Part shown: one piece after another, positions 9,803 through 19,569 of the stretch
How positions within the stretch are numbered: the first letter of the stretch is position 1
Layout of the letters: every line of letters starts with the position of its first letter
From: Methylobacillus sp. MM3
GTDB taxonomy: Bacteria > Pseudomonadota > Gammaproteobacteria > Burkholderiales > Methylophilaceae
Length of the DNA stretch: 64,000 nt
Assembly (NCBI RefSeq): GCF_001645185.1
Contig: NZ_LXTQ01000030.1
Span: forward strand, 186,001-250,000
Direction of reading: 5' to 3'
Program-made: the position numbers and the translations under genes
Notes under the pieces: generated by a model
Seen by the model: the letters and a program-made list of their open reading frames with translations, nothing else
What the model was told of the DNA's origin: nothing
The model's database searches: none

Positions 9803-10286
9803 ACTTCACACCAATTTTGGCGTCATCACCCTGGAACTGGATGCGGAAAAGGCTCCTGTCACCGTTGCCAATTTTCTTGAGTATGTCGACAGCGGCTTTT
9901 ACAACAACACTGTATTTCATCGCGTGATTGACGGCTTCATGATCCAGGGCGGCGGTTTCGAGCCCGGTATGTCGCAAAAGAGCACCAATGCCTCGATCAA
10001 GAATGAAGCCGACAATGGCCTGAAGAACAAGGCTTACACCATCGCCATGGCCCGCACGCCAGATCCGCATTCGGCGAGCAGCCAGTTTTTCATTAACGTG
10101 GCAGACAACGACTTCCTCAATTTCTCCTCCCCGACATCGCAAGGCTGGGGCTATTGCGTGTTCGGCAAGGTGACCGATGGCACCGACGTCGTCGACAAGA
10201 TTCGTCAGGTCAAAACCGGCAACAAGGCCGGCCATCAGGACGTGCCCGCCGAGGATGTCGTGATCGAGCGCGCCGAGCAGTGCTGA
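9795..10286 (+). CDS. ppiB: Cytosolic peptidylprolyl isomerase B (cyclophilin)
   Basis: A 163-residue cyclophilin without signal peptide ([20 protein letters not shown]). Core motifs are [37 protein letters not shown] and [17 protein letters not shown]. The start is GTG at 9795, with AAAGGAAAG immediately upstream; the frame is open further upstream but family homology begins here. It overlaps the periplasmic paralogue's stop by 8 nt and the lpxH start by 7 nt, so all three are coupled. Confidence 0.93.
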   Translation: MVKLHTNFGVITLELDAEKAPVTVANFLEYVDSGFYNNTVFHRVIDGFMIQGGGFEPGMSQKSTNASIKNEADNGLKNKAYTIAMARTPDPHSASSQFFINVADNDFLNFSSPTSQGWGYCVFGKVTDGTDVVDKIRQVKTGNKAGHQDVPAEDVVIERAEQC

Positions 10287-11020
10287 ACGGCACCGCCCCT
10301 ACACTCTTCATATCCGACCTGCACCTCTGCACTTCGCGTCCGCGCATCACCGCCCTGCTGCTGAAGTTTCTTTCCGGCATGGCGCGTGGTGCGCGGGCGC
10401 TGTATGTGCTGGGTGATTTGTTTGAATACTGGGCCGGCGACGACGACCTCGCCGACCCGTTTCATCAGGAAATCTGCGACGCATTCCGGGCGCTTGCCGA
10501 AAGCGGCACGCCGGTGGCGCTGATACATGGCAACCGCGACTTTCTGCTGGCAGAGAAATTTGCGCATGCATCCGGCATGGCTATTCTGAACGACCCGCAC
10601 TTGATCGAGTTGTATGGGCAGCGCGTCTTGCTGTCCCATGGCGACCTGCTGTGCACCGATGATATCGAATATCAGAAATTCCGGCTTCAGGTCCGCAATG
10701 CAGATTGGCAACAGACTTTTCTCTCTCAGCCTCTTGCAGCACGCAAGACACAAATTGAGGCCCTGCGCATGCGCAGCGAATCCGAGAAATCCCACAAGGC
10801 GGAAGCGATCATGGACGTGAATGCAGATGCCGTCGTCGAAATGCTGCGCCGCTACGATCATCCCGAACTGCTGATCCATGGACACACACATCGGCCCGGC
10901 ATGCATGTCATCGAGGACAACGGCCGCATTACCACGCGCTGGGTGCTGGGAGACTGGTACGAGACCGGCAATTACCTGCGCGTTTCGGGTGACGGCTGCG
11001 AAGCCATTACTCTCGCGTAG
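10280..11020 (+). CDS. lpxH: UDP-2,3-diacylglucosamine diphosphatase
   Basis: A 246-residue metallophosphoesterase of lipid A synthesis, hydrolysing UDP-2,3-diacylglucosamine to lipid X at the inner membrane face. Metal-binding motifs in order: FISDLHL (about 9-15), [27 protein letters not shown], and HGHTHRP. The [15 protein letters not shown] segment is typical of LpxH. Start GTG at 10280, inside the ppiB stop region, keeps the N-terminus at family length; no ATG fits. Next to two cyclophilins, an arrangement often seen in betaproteobacteria. Confidence 0.95.
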   Translation: MLNGTAPTLFISDLHLCTSRPRITALLLKFLSGMARGARALYVLGDLFEYWAGDDDLADPFHQEICDAFRALAESGTPVALIHGNRDFLLAEKFAHASGMAILNDPHLIELYGQRVLLSHGDLLCTDDIEYQKFRLQVRNADWQQTFLSQPLAARKTQIEALRMRSESEKSHKAEAIMDVNADAVVEMLRRYDHPELLIHGHTHRPGMHVIEDNGRITTRWVLGDWYETGNYLRVSGDGCEAITLA

Positions 11021-11026
11021 ACTTCC

Positions 11027-11091
11027 TAGCGCAGGCAGATACGCCTGCATTAACTCATGTGAAGTGGGATATGCAGGCGAGAACGCCTGCA
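11027..11091. repeat. REP-like paired palindromes between lpxH and a Sel1 gene
   Basis: Element A, TAGCGCAGGCAGATACGCCTGCA (11027-11049), has arms GCAGGC/GCCTGC. Element B, TGCAGGCGAGAACGCCTGCA (11072-11091), has arms TGCAGGCG/CGCCTGCA. They sit 22 bp apart in opposite orientation between two convergent genes, the same arrangement as at 36369-36441. Could serve as a bidirectional terminator or mRNA 3'-end protector. Confidence 0.65.
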
Positions 11092-11097
11092 CCAGGG

Positions 11098-11868
11098 CTA
11101 TTGCGGCTTTTTCACTTCCGGCTTCACTGGCGTTTTCGGTTTCGCGGGCGCCTTGGGATGGGTCGCAGCCCTCTTCGGACTGATGGTTTTTTTGCCTGCC
11201 GTACTGGATTTCTGCCTGGCAGCCAGACTGACGCCCTGCTTGCGCAGCCACCAGTTGCTGGCGAATTCCTGCGCAACGACCTTTTCTTCTGGCATTAGCA
11301 ATGCTTCGGTCTTGTCGCGCATTTCAACGGCAGCTTGCTCCATCGCGGGGTCGGCCGCGTCCTGTTGTGCCATCGTTGCGGCAATGTCGTACCACATATA
11401 GGCGCGCACGAGATCGCGCGGGCTGCCCTCACCATTGGCGTACATATTGCCCAGCATCAACTGCCCCGGCGCATCGCCAGACTCGGCCAGGCGTTGCGCC
11501 CAGAGCAGCGCTTCATCATGGTCGACCGCGACGTCATAGCCGTTGTACAACTTCACCGCCAACAGACGTTGCGCATCCGGCTGCCCGTTTTTCGCCGCGC
11601 GCCGCAGCCAGTTCAGCGCCTCGGTATTGTTCTTGGGTGCATTCCTACCGTAATTGAAACGCGACCCCAGCTCGAACTGGGCCCATGCATCATTGGCATT
11701 GGCACGCCGCACCAGCTCCGGCAGTTTAAGCTGCTCATATCTGGCGAGTTTCTCTGCAGCATTGGACGGCATCCCGCCGGCAGCCACAGCTGCAATGGAG
11801 ACCGTCGCGCCCAGCATCAAAGCCAGGAGTCGAGGCACATGCTTGCGGAGACGCAGCGAATAATCCAT
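11098..11868 (-). CDS. Sel1-repeat (SLR) periplasmic protein
   Basis: A 256-residue protein starting MDYSLRLRKHVPRLLALML with a signal peptide (cleavage near AVAAG). Three Sel1-like repeats cover about residues 55-190 (AQFELGSRFNYGRNAPKNNT, AQRLLAVKLYNGYDVAVDHD, GQLMLGNMYANGEGSPRDLV). The Lys/Pro/Ala-rich tail ends PKTPVKPEVKKPQ. The ATG at 11868 is preferred because it heads the signal peptide; an upstream in-frame start at 11910 would add 14 polar residues. Sel1 proteins scaffold protein contacts; no partner is evident. Confidence 0.75.
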   Translation of the reverse strand: MDYSLRLRKHVPRLLALMLGATVSIAAVAAGGMPSNAAEKLARYEQLKLPELVRRANANDAWAQFELGSRFNYGRNAPKNNTEALNWLRRAAKNGQPDAQRLLAVKLYNGYDVAVDHDEALLWAQRLAESGDAPGQLMLGNMYANGEGSPRDLVRAYMWYDIAATMAQQDAADPAMEQAAVEMRDKTEALLMPEEKVVAQEFASNWWLRKQGVSLAARQKSSTAGKKTISPKRAATHPKAPAKPKTPVKPEVKKPQ

Positions 11869-12053
11869 ATCGGAGCCATTATAAACATTATGTCGGACTC
11901 GCCGCGTCATCCTATTCCTACACTCTAATCATACAAACTGAATGCAACCAAACCCCTGAGTCAATTTCCTATGAATTATTGCAATCAGTCCGCAGTAGCT
12001 GCATCCGTGGCCGTCATCCAGGACTGACTTTTACTCGGAAGGAGACTCGAAAG

Positions 12054-12470
12054 ATGAAATCGACATTACTCAGGAAACTTTTATGCGCCCTCGCCATTTC
12101 GCTCATGCCTTTCCTTGCATTCGCCGGCGGCACCAATACCCAATCAGATCCATCGACCGGCTATGAAAAAGCTCCCGACAAAAGTACTCAGCAGGGCGAT
12201 ATGGGCACGGGCGTTGGCACCGAAGATAGTGCCGCTCCACAGGAGCGAGTGAGCGACTCCGAATTGACCAAGAATGTCGAAAAGGCGCTCAAAAACGAAG
12301 CGCAATTGAAAAATCTCGATATCGACGTCGAAGTCAATGACGGCGTGGTCACGCTCTCGGGCGATGCCAAGGACGTGCGCTTCCAAGGCCGGGCCGCCAA
12401 GGTTGCCAGCAGCGTGAAGGGCGTCAAGTCCGTACAGAACAATCTCACCATTAACGGTAAATCGAAGTAA
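12054..12470 (+). CDS. BON-domain periplasmic protein (OsmY-like)
   Basis: A 138-residue protein with signal peptide (KSTLLRKLLCALAISLMPFLAFA) and one BON domain at about residues 70-136 (DSELTKNVEKALKNEAQLKN...VNDGVVTLSGDAKD...VQNNLTING). BON domains bind phospholipid surfaces and occur in envelope-stress proteins such as OsmY and DolP. Start is the ATG after AAGGAGAC (12039-12046). The middle (residues 25-65) is low-complexity and polar. A strong terminator follows the stop, and it stands alone ahead of groESL. Confidence 0.85.
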   Translation: MKSTLLRKLLCALAISLMPFLAFAGGTNTQSDPSTGYEKAPDKSTQQGDMGTGVGTEDSAAPQERVSDSELTKNVEKALKNEAQLKNLDIDVEVNDGVVTLSGDAKDVRFQGRAAKVASSVKGVKSVQNNLTINGKSK

Positions 12471-12477
12471 TTCTTCC

Positions 12478-12512
12478 CGGCCATGCGTCGTCCCGACGCA
12501 TGGCCGTTTCTC
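12478..12512 (+). terminator. Rho-independent terminator after the BON gene
   Basis: CGGCCATGCGTCG (12478-12490), loop TCC, CGACGCATGGCCG (12494-12506): a perfect 13-bp stem followed by TTTCTC. Confidence 0.8.
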
Positions 12513-12560
12513 TCTCCGCTTTGAATATTCGGCATTTTTTGCCGTTTCACAAAACTATCT

Positions 12561-12590
12561 CTTGAAATCTCGATAAGCAGTCCCTATCAT
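12561..12590 (+). promoter_or_regulatory. groESL promoter (sigma-70, possibly overlapping sigma-32)
   Basis: TTGAAA (12562-12567), 17-bp spacer, TATCAT (12585-12590), overlapping the left edge of the CIRCE operator. The same bases also read CTTGAAA...CCCTATCAT, close to the sigma-32 pattern CTTGAAA-N13-17-CCCCATNT. Dual control is inferred. Confidence 0.65.
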
Positions 12591-12616
12591 TAGCACTCGA
12601 AAGACATGAGTGCTAA
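12590..12616 (+). promoter_or_regulatory. CIRCE operator (HrcA binding site)
   Basis: TTAGCACTC (12590-12598), 9-bp spacer, GAGTGCTAA (12608-12616): an exact match to the CIRCE consensus. HrcA represses class I heat-shock genes through this element. It begins at the end of the -10 box and lies 61 bp upstream of groES. Confidence 0.97.
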
Positions 12617-12676
12617 CAGCGCTCGGTCTCACCCAAAAATCCGTTTTACCGATTAATCAAAAAGGAGAACTCCACG

Positions 12677-12967
12677 ATGAAAATTCGTCCTTTGCATGAC
12701 CGCGTAATCGTCAAGCGCCTGGAAGAAGAACGCACGACCGCCTCTGGCATTGTCATCCCCGACACCGCAGCCGAAAAACCCGACCAAGGCGAAATCATCG
12801 CCGTTGGCAATGGCAAGGTGCTGGAAGACGGCTCCGTACGCGCCCTGGAAGTCAAGGTCGGCGACAAGGTTCTGTTCGGCAAGTATGCCGGCCAGACCGT
12901 CAAGGTTGCCGGCGAAGAGCTTCTGGTCATGCGCGAAGAAGACATCATGGGCGTGGTCGAAGCCTGA
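12677..12967 (+). CDS. groES: Co-chaperonin GroES
   Basis: A 96-residue Hsp10 of standard length: [18 protein letters not shown] at the N-terminus, the mobile loop ([18 protein letters not shown], about 20-37), and the C-terminal [12 protein letters not shown]. It caps the GroEL ring. RBS AAAGGAGAA precedes the ATG. Co-transcribed with groEL 33 bp downstream from a CIRCE-controlled promoter. Confidence 0.99.
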   Translation: MKIRPLHDRVIVKRLEEERTTASGIVIPDTAAEKPDQGEIIAVGNGKVLEDGSVRALEVKVGDKVLFGKYAGQTVKVAGEELLVMREEDIMGVVEA

Positions 12968-12988
12968 TCGCACAATAAAGAGATTTAG

Positions 12989-14638
<1,650 letters not shown>

Positions 14639-14693
14639 TTGTCTGCCCGACGGGATTGCGGTGCCGAAAGGTGCCGCACCTCGTAAGCACACA

Positions 14694-14729
14694 ACAGAAA
14701 TCCCCGCCAAAAGCGGGGATTTCTGTTTA
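14694..14729 (+). terminator. groESL terminator
   Basis: ACAGAAATCCCCGC (14694-14707), loop CAAAA, GCGGGGATTTCTGT (14713-14726), then TTA: a perfect 14-bp stem with a short T-run. Confidence 0.8.
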
Positions 14730-14764
14730 TGGATCAACGCATTAAATAACAGCGGTTTTTTTTG

Positions 14765-14794
14765 TTGTCGAATCTTTAATATTGGGAATATACT
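14765..14794 (+). promoter_or_regulatory. Candidate promoter of the GGA-hairpin small RNA
   Basis: TTGTCG (14765-14770), 18-bp spacer, TATACT (14789-14794). This would start transcription near 14801, just before the structured segment. No GacA-type upstream palindrome was seen. Confidence 0.4.
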
Positions 14795-14800
14795 TCCCTA

Positions 14801-15035
14801 CCTGCATTCCAAGGTTTTTTGCCTGACACAAACGACAGGCAAAAAAAGGCCCCGGCTAAAGGGGATAAAACCGGGGCACAAGATGCCTTATTGGGATAAG
14901 GCGCCCGCTCAGGGAGGAGAAGCGGGAGACGCATAAAACGTCTAACGGATAAGATTAGGCCAGAACAACTTAGTTCCCGCTGATAACAAGAAAATTTTTG
15001 ATGCGTGCAGCCGATGGGTGCACGCATTTTTTATT
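14801..15035 (+). ncRNA. Candidate CsrB/RsmZ-like CsrA-sequestering small RNA
   Basis: A gene-free segment between the groEL terminator and uvrD. On the plus strand it folds into successive local hairpins, three of which expose GGA: GCCCCGG/CCGGGGC (14849-14855, 14871-14877) with GGGGA in the loop; GCCTTAT/ATAAGGC (14885-14891, 14896-14902) with GGGA at the loop; and CCCGCT/AGCGGG (14904-14909, 14921-14926) with GGGAGGA in the loop. A further unpaired CGGATA lies at 14946-14951. It ends in a clean terminator. Repeated GGA loops are the hallmark of RNAs that titrate CsrA/RsmA. Boundaries are estimates. Alternatives are an uvrD leader, or a minus-strand RNA, since the first stem is followed by seven T on that strand. 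Confidence 0.4.
15001..15032 (+). terminator. Rho-independent terminator of the candidate small RNA
   Basis: ATGCGTGCA (15001-15009), 9-nt loop, TGCACGCAT (15019-15027), then a six-T run (15027-15032). It lies 95 bp upstream of uvrD, so it ends a transcript before that gene. Confidence 0.85.
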
Positions 15036-15126
15036 TGAGCCAGTTGGATGGATTTGATCCTTTGACTGCACTGCAGCCAAAGAGGATGAGATTTACAGCC
15101 AGCGACTCTCCAAGATACGGTACGCC

Positions 15127-17310
15127 ATGACAGACCTCCTCGATGGACTCAACGACAAGCAACTGGAAGCCGTCACCCTGCCTTACCAGTCGGCACTGAT
15201 CCTCGCCGGCGCCGGCAGCGGCAAGACCCGCGTGCTTACCACGCGTATCGCCTGGCTGATCCAGACCGGTCAGGTCAGCCCCAACGGGCTGCTTGCGGTC
15301 ACCTTTACCAACAAGGCAGCCAAGGAGATGCTGTCGCGCCTGTCCGGCATGCTGCCAATCAATACGCGCGGCATGTGGGTCGGTACTTTCCATGGCCTGT
15401 GCAACCGCTTCCTGCGCTCACATCACCGCGAAGCACGTCTGCCGGCACTGTTCCAGATTCTCGATACCGCCGACCAGCTTTCCGCAATCAAGCGCGTGAT
15501 GAAGGCCATGAACGTCGACGACGAGAAATTCCCGCCCAAGCAGGTGCAGCACTACATCAACGGCGCCAAGGAAGAAGGCATGCGCGCCGAGCACATGGAT
15601 GCCTACGACAAGCATTCCGAAATGATGCGCGACATCTACTCCGAATACGACGCGCAATGCCAGCGCGAGGGCGTGGTCGATTTCTCCGAACTGCTGCTGC
15701 GCTGCTATGAAGTGCTATCCCGGGAAACCGCCTTGCGCGAGCACTATCAGCAGCGGTTCCGCTATGTGCTGGTGGACGAGTTCCAGGATACCAATCGCCT
15801 GCAATACCTGTGGCTCAAACTGCTGGCGGGCAAGGACAACTGCGTATTCGCCGTGGGCGACGACGATCAGTCCATCTATGCCTTCCGCGGCGCGCGTGTC
15901 GGCAACATGCTGGATTTCGAGCAGGATTTTTCCGTCCAGAACATCATCAAGCTGGAACAGAACTACCGCTCGCACAGCAATATTCTCGATGCCGCCAACG
16001 CGATCATCACGCACAACCGCAACCGCCTGGGCAAAAATCTCTGGACCTCGTCCGGCGCCGGCGAGCCGGTGCGCGTGTACGACGCCTATAACGATCAGGA
16101 AGAAGCGCGTTTCGTCGTCGAAGAAGTGAAAATGCTGCACGCCGAAGGCCAGGCATTGGGCGACATGGCTCTGCTATACCGTTCCAACGCCCAGTCCCGC
16201 GTGCTTGAGCATGCGCTGTTCACCGCCGGCCTGCCCTATCGCGTGTACGGCGGCCTGCGCTTTTTCGAGCGTGCGGAAATCAAGCATGCACTCGCTTACC
16301 TCCGTTTGCTCGCCAACCCGGCAGACGACACCGCGCTGTTGCGCGTGATCAATTTCCCCACGCGTGGCATCGGCGCGCGCAGCCTGGAGCAATTGCAGGA
16401 ATCGGCGCAACAGAGCAAAAGCAGCCTGTGGCAAGCTGCAGTGGAAAAAGCGGGCTCCGCACCCAAGCCGGGCCGGGGTATCGAAGGTTTCGTCACCCTC
16501 GTCCGCCTGCTGCAGGAGGCCTGCATCGGACTGACCTTGCCCGAAATGATAGACCAGGTCACGACGCTTTCAGGCCTGCGCCAGCATTATCAAAACGAAA
16601 AGGAAGGCGAAGACCGCATTGCCAACCTGGACGAACTGGTCAATGCCGCCGTCGCTTTTGTGCAGGAGCACGGCGATACCGATTTTTCAGATACTACCGC
16701 CGAGGGAGTCTCACCCGAGGCCAACCGCCAGCAACAACTGCTCGCGGCATTCCTGACGTTTGCCAGCCTTGAGGCCGGCGAGCACCAGGCCGACCCGGGC
16801 CGGGATGCCTTGCAACTGATGACGGTGCATGCCGCCAAGGGGCTGGAATTCAGTACCGTATTCATCGGCGGGCTGGAAGAAGGCCTGTTTCCGCATGAAC
16901 AAAGCATGTACGAGGCCAATGGGCTGGAAGAAGAACGTCGTTTGATGTACGTAGCGGTGACCCGTGCGCGCCGCCGGCTTTACCTCAGCCATACACAAAG
17001 CCGCATGCTGCACGGACAGGTACGCTACAACATCCCATCGCGCTTCCTGGATGAGATTCCGGAGGAGTTGCTGAAGCGGATGAATTCACGCTCCGAACCG
17101 AAAGTTGCCGCATCTACTTACGCTCCGGCGCGCAGCCAGAGTGCCAATTACCCGTGGCGCGTCGGCCAGGCGGTCGCCCACCAGAAATTCGGCCAAGGGG
17201 TAGTGGTCAGCTATGAAGGCAATGCGGACGACCTGCGGGTGCAGGTCAATTTCGGAAATGCCGGAATGAAATGGCTCGCGCTGGAATACGCAAAACTGAC
17301 CCCTGTGTAA
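15127..17310 (+). CDS. uvrD: ATP-dependent DNA helicase II UvrD
   Basis: A 727-residue superfamily 1 3'-5' helicase of nucleotide excision and mismatch repair. Motifs in order: Walker A AGAGSGKTR near residue 28, DEFQDTN (II), GDDDQSIYAFRGA (III), QNYRS (IV), TVHAAKGLEF (V), YVAVTRARRRLYL (VI). The C-terminal RVGQAVAHQKFGQGVVVSYE module is the UvrD RNA polymerase-binding Tudor-like domain and distinguishes it from Rep. The ATG at 15127 gives the MTDLLDGLNDKQLEAV start typical of the family. Confidence 0.97.
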   Translation: MTDLLDGLNDKQLEAVTLPYQSALILAGAGSGKTRVLTTRIAWLIQTGQVSPNGLLAVTFTNKAAKEMLSRLSGMLPINTRGMWVGTFHGLCNRFLRSHHREARLPALFQILDTADQLSAIKRVMKAMNVDDEKFPPKQVQHYINGAKEEGMRAEHMDAYDKHSEMMRDIYSEYDAQCQREGVVDFSELLLRCYEVLSRETALREHYQQRFRYVLVDEFQDTNRLQYLWLKLLAGKDNCVFAVGDDDQSIYAFRGARVGNMLDFEQDFSVQNIIKLEQNYRSHSNILDAANAIITHNRNRLGKNLWTSSGAGEPVRVYDAYNDQEEARFVVEEVKMLHAEGQALGDMALLYRSNAQSRVLEHALFTAGLPYRVYGGLRFFERAEIKHALAYLRLLANPADDTALLRVINFPTRGIGARSLEQLQESAQQSKSSLWQAAVEKAGSAPKPGRGIEGFVTLVRLLQEACIGLTLPEMIDQVTTLSGLRQHYQNEKEGEDRIANLDELVNAAVAFVQEHGDTDFSDTTAEGVSPEANRQQQLLAAFLTFASLEAGEHQADPGRDALQLMTVHAAKGLEFSTVFIGGLEEGLFPHEQSMYEANGLEEERRLMYVAVTRARRRLYLSHTQSRMLHGQVRYNIPSRFLDEIPEELLKRMNSRSEPKVAASTYAPARSQSANYPWRVGQAVAHQKFGQGVVVSYEGNADDLRVQVNFGNAGMKWLALEYAKLTPV

Positions 17311-17345
17311 ACTGGATTTATCTGCAGGACGATCAAATCATTATT

Positions 17346-17372
17346 TGCGTGGGCAAGCAACTTGCCCACGCA
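17346..17372. terminator. Bidirectional hairpin between convergent uvrD and BPSS1780 genes
   Basis: TGCGTGGGCAAG (17346-17357), loop CAA, CTTGCCCACGCA (17361-17372): a perfect 12-bp stem in the 64-bp gap between two convergent genes. Neither side has a full T-run, so the terminator role is inferred from position. Confidence 0.55.
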
Positions 17373-17374
17373 GC

Positions 17375-18124
17375 TTAATTCTCCGTCAGCACCTCATCCA
17401 CACCCAGCGTATCGATATTGAAAATATCCTTGTAGCTCACATAAAGCGAAGCGGTCATGGTCGGAATCATGATCAACAAGCCGAGCCCCAGCGGAATCAT
17501 CGCCAGCACCAGCAGTACGGCAGAAATCACCCCGTAAACCAGGAACGGCATGATATTGCGCAGGCAAGCGAAGAAACTCAGCTTCATCGCATCGACGGCT
17601 TTCATGTCATGAAACAGCACAAGTGCCGGTGCAAACCAGTACGCCATGATAAGTGGCAGCATCGCGCCAAGGATGATCAGCAGCGCCAGCGCCGGAGTAG
17701 CGCCCGCTTCCGCATCGACCGGCGGGCGACCTTCGGCCATATGGCCTGAAAACAGGCCGCTCATGGTATCAGCACCAAAAAAGATAAAGACGATGCCGAC
17801 AATCACGATGGCGCCCACCAGATAAATGCCGCCTACCGTCACCAGTTGCGCAGTGTTGGTTTTGAAGCCCGCGAACAGGTGATTGATCTCCAGTTCCTCA
17901 TCCATTTCCAGCGCCCGGCAGCCGAGCATGAAACCGGCCATGAATACCGGCGCCAGCAGGTTGAGCACAATCGGGCCGACCAGCGGAACGATGGACAACC
18001 CCATCGCGACGAGAAGATAAATGAAAAACAGCGCGATCCAGATTACCGGATTCTGCCTGAACAACCCGAAACCGCCGACTATCCAGTTCCAGGCATTGCC
18101 CGCTTTGACTTGACGTGCTTCCAT
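17375..18124 (-). CDS. BPSS1780 family membrane protein
   Basis: A 249-residue integral membrane protein with about five or six hydrophobic segments (WIALFFIYLLVAMGLSIVPL, VGAIVIVGIVFIFFGA, LALLIILGAMLPLIMAYWF, FLVYGVISAVLLVLAMIPLG) and the conserved LFHDMKAVDAMKLSFFACLRN region. The N-terminal EARQVKAGNAWNWIVGGFGLF matches the start of this betaproteobacterial family, whose function is unknown. It follows thrB by 18 bp and is probably co-transcribed with it. Confidence 0.85.
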   Translation of the reverse strand: MEARQVKAGNAWNWIVGGFGLFRQNPVIWIALFFIYLLVAMGLSIVPLVGPIVLNLLAPVFMAGFMLGCRALEMDEELEINHLFAGFKTNTAQLVTVGGIYLVGAIVIVGIVFIFFGADTMSGLFSGHMAEGRPPVDAEAGATPALALLIILGAMLPLIMAYWFAPALVLFHDMKAVDAMKLSFFACLRNIMPFLVYGVISAVLLVLAMIPLGLGLLIMIPTMTASLYVSYKDIFNIDTLGVDEVLTEN

Positions 18125-18142
18125 GACCCCAACCCCTTTTAA

Positions 18143-19093
18143 TTAGACCCAAATGGCTCGCAGCGCTTCCCGCTGGCGAATGCGATCGGCGAGAATGCGC
18201 CGGAAATGCCCCGGATCCTTGGCATGCGTGATTTCACCTTCACGCGGATGGTGCAGATCATAGAGCCGCGACAGCCAGAAGCGCAATGCCGCGGCGCGCA
18301 GCAATGTCGGCCAGGCCTCGTGCTCCGCTGAAGTGAGCGGACGCTCCGCATGGTACGCCGCGAGCATGGCGCGCAGGCGTTTTTCATCCAGAGCCCCCGC
18401 CTCATCCACGCACCAATCATTGACGGTAATCGCCAGATCGTATGCCAGTACGTCATTGCAGGCGTAGTAGAAATCGATGAGACCGGTCAGCTCCGTGCCG
18501 TCGAACAGCACATTATCGCGAAACATGTCGCCGTGGATTACGCCGCGCGGCAAATCACAAGAGCGGAACTCGACCTGGTGCGCGATTTCGTCTTTCAGCA
18601 TGGCCTGGTCGGCCGCATCCATGAATGGCAACACGAATTCGGCGGTGACTTTCCACCAATGCGGTCCGCGCGGATTCTCCATCGTGGCATCGAACGACTG
18701 CCCTGCCAGATGCATCCGCGCCAACACGCGACCCATTGCGGCGCAATGCCCGACCTCCGGCGTTTCCAGCGAACTTCCGCGCAGGCAGCTTACCAGCGCG
18801 GCCGGCTTGCCATGCAATTCGCCCAGATACTGGCCTGCGTCATTGGCGACAGGATGCGGACAAGGAATGCCATGATCCGCGAGGTGTGCCATCAAATCGA
18901 GAAAATACGGCAGCTCATCGGCGGAATTCCGCTCGAACAGCGTCAACACGTAGCGGCCCGACTCGGTGGTCACGAAGTAATTGGTGTTGGTAATGCCGGA
19001 CGCGATCCCCTTGAGATCGAGCAGCTTGCCAAGAGAATAGTGCTGCAGCCAGGCTGTCAGCTGCTCGGAAGAGACGGAGGTATATACGGACAT
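18143..19093 (-). CDS. thrB: Homoserine kinase (type II, APH-fold)
   Basis: A 316-residue kinase of the aminoglycoside-phosphotransferase fold used for threonine synthesis in proteobacteria (not GHMP-type ThrB). Motifs: ASGITNTNYFVTTESGRYVL (ATP-binding N-lobe, about 30-50), HGDMFRDNVLF (catalytic loop, about 193-203), and GLIDFYYACND (metal-binding DFG equivalent). It phosphorylates L-homoserine for ThrC. It is first of a thrB-BPSS1780 pair and follows a DUF2782 gene by 37 bp. Confidence 0.95.
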   Translation of the reverse strand: MSVYTSVSSEQLTAWLQHYSLGKLLDLKGIASGITNTNYFVTTESGRYVLTLFERNSADELPYFLDLMAHLADHGIPCPHPVANDAGQYLGELHGKPAALVSCLRGSSLETPEVGHCAAMGRVLARMHLAGQSFDATMENPRGPHWWKVTAEFVLPFMDAADQAMLKDEIAHQVEFRSCDLPRGVIHGDMFRDNVLFDGTELTGLIDFYYACNDVLAYDLAITVNDWCVDEAGALDEKRLRAMLAAYHAERPLTSAEHEAWPTLLRAAALRFWLSRLYDLHHPREGEITHAKDPGHFRRILADRIRQREALRAIWV

Positions 19094-19130
19094 AACGTGA
19101 CAGAGGGCCTAACGGCCCTCTTCGAATTGA

Positions 19131-19472
19131 TTAAAAGCGGAAAATCACCCACTGCGGGATAGAGAGCGATTCGGAAGGGCCATCCTTGCGTACCCATCCA
19201 CCATCGGCAGTCTCCTTGAGAAGGTAGTACGGCACACCGTGCGAAGGGGTCACTTTCATCATGTACAACTCGCCGCCCATCCGGTATTCCTCGATGGTTT
19301 CCTCGCCGCGCTTGATGATGGTCACCTGCGGTTCGGAAGCGGGGTCCGGCTCGTAGCCTGGCGGAGGCGGAGGCGGCTCGGGCAAGGGCTCCAGCTGCGG
19401 CGGATTGTCTGCCGCAAGAGCCACCAGCGGGGCGCAAAAAGCCAGTAAGATCAGACTACGCAGGCAAGACAT
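19131..19472 (-). CDS. DUF2782 domain-containing periplasmic protein
   Basis: A 113-residue protein with signal peptide (SCLRSLILLAFCAPLVALA), a proline stretch (LPEPPPPPPGYEPDP) and the conserved DUF2782 core (EPQVTIIKRGEETIEEYRMG...YMMKVTPSHGVPYYL). The family sits beside thrB and polA in many beta/gammaproteobacteria. Its function is unknown; a short periplasmic interaction module is inferred. Confidence 0.85.
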   Translation of the reverse strand: MSCLRSLILLAFCAPLVALAADNPPQLEPLPEPPPPPPGYEPDPASEPQVTIIKRGEETIEEYRMGGELYMMKVTPSHGVPYYLLKETADGGWVRKDGPSESLSIPQWVIFRF

Positions 19473-19569
19473 GATGACCTCTCGTTCTTCGGTGTTTTCG
19501 CGTCGAATTCTAGCAGAACGTCGGGGGCTGCGGAAAACAATCCGGCCCTTTTTGGGACAGCCGCCACAC

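Noticed and set aside
14815..14847. TTTTTTGCCTG...CAGGCAAAAAAA hairpin as a terminator
   Set aside because: T-run precedes and A-run follows the stem on both strands, opposite of a terminator; kept only as the possible 5' stem of the candidate small RNA.
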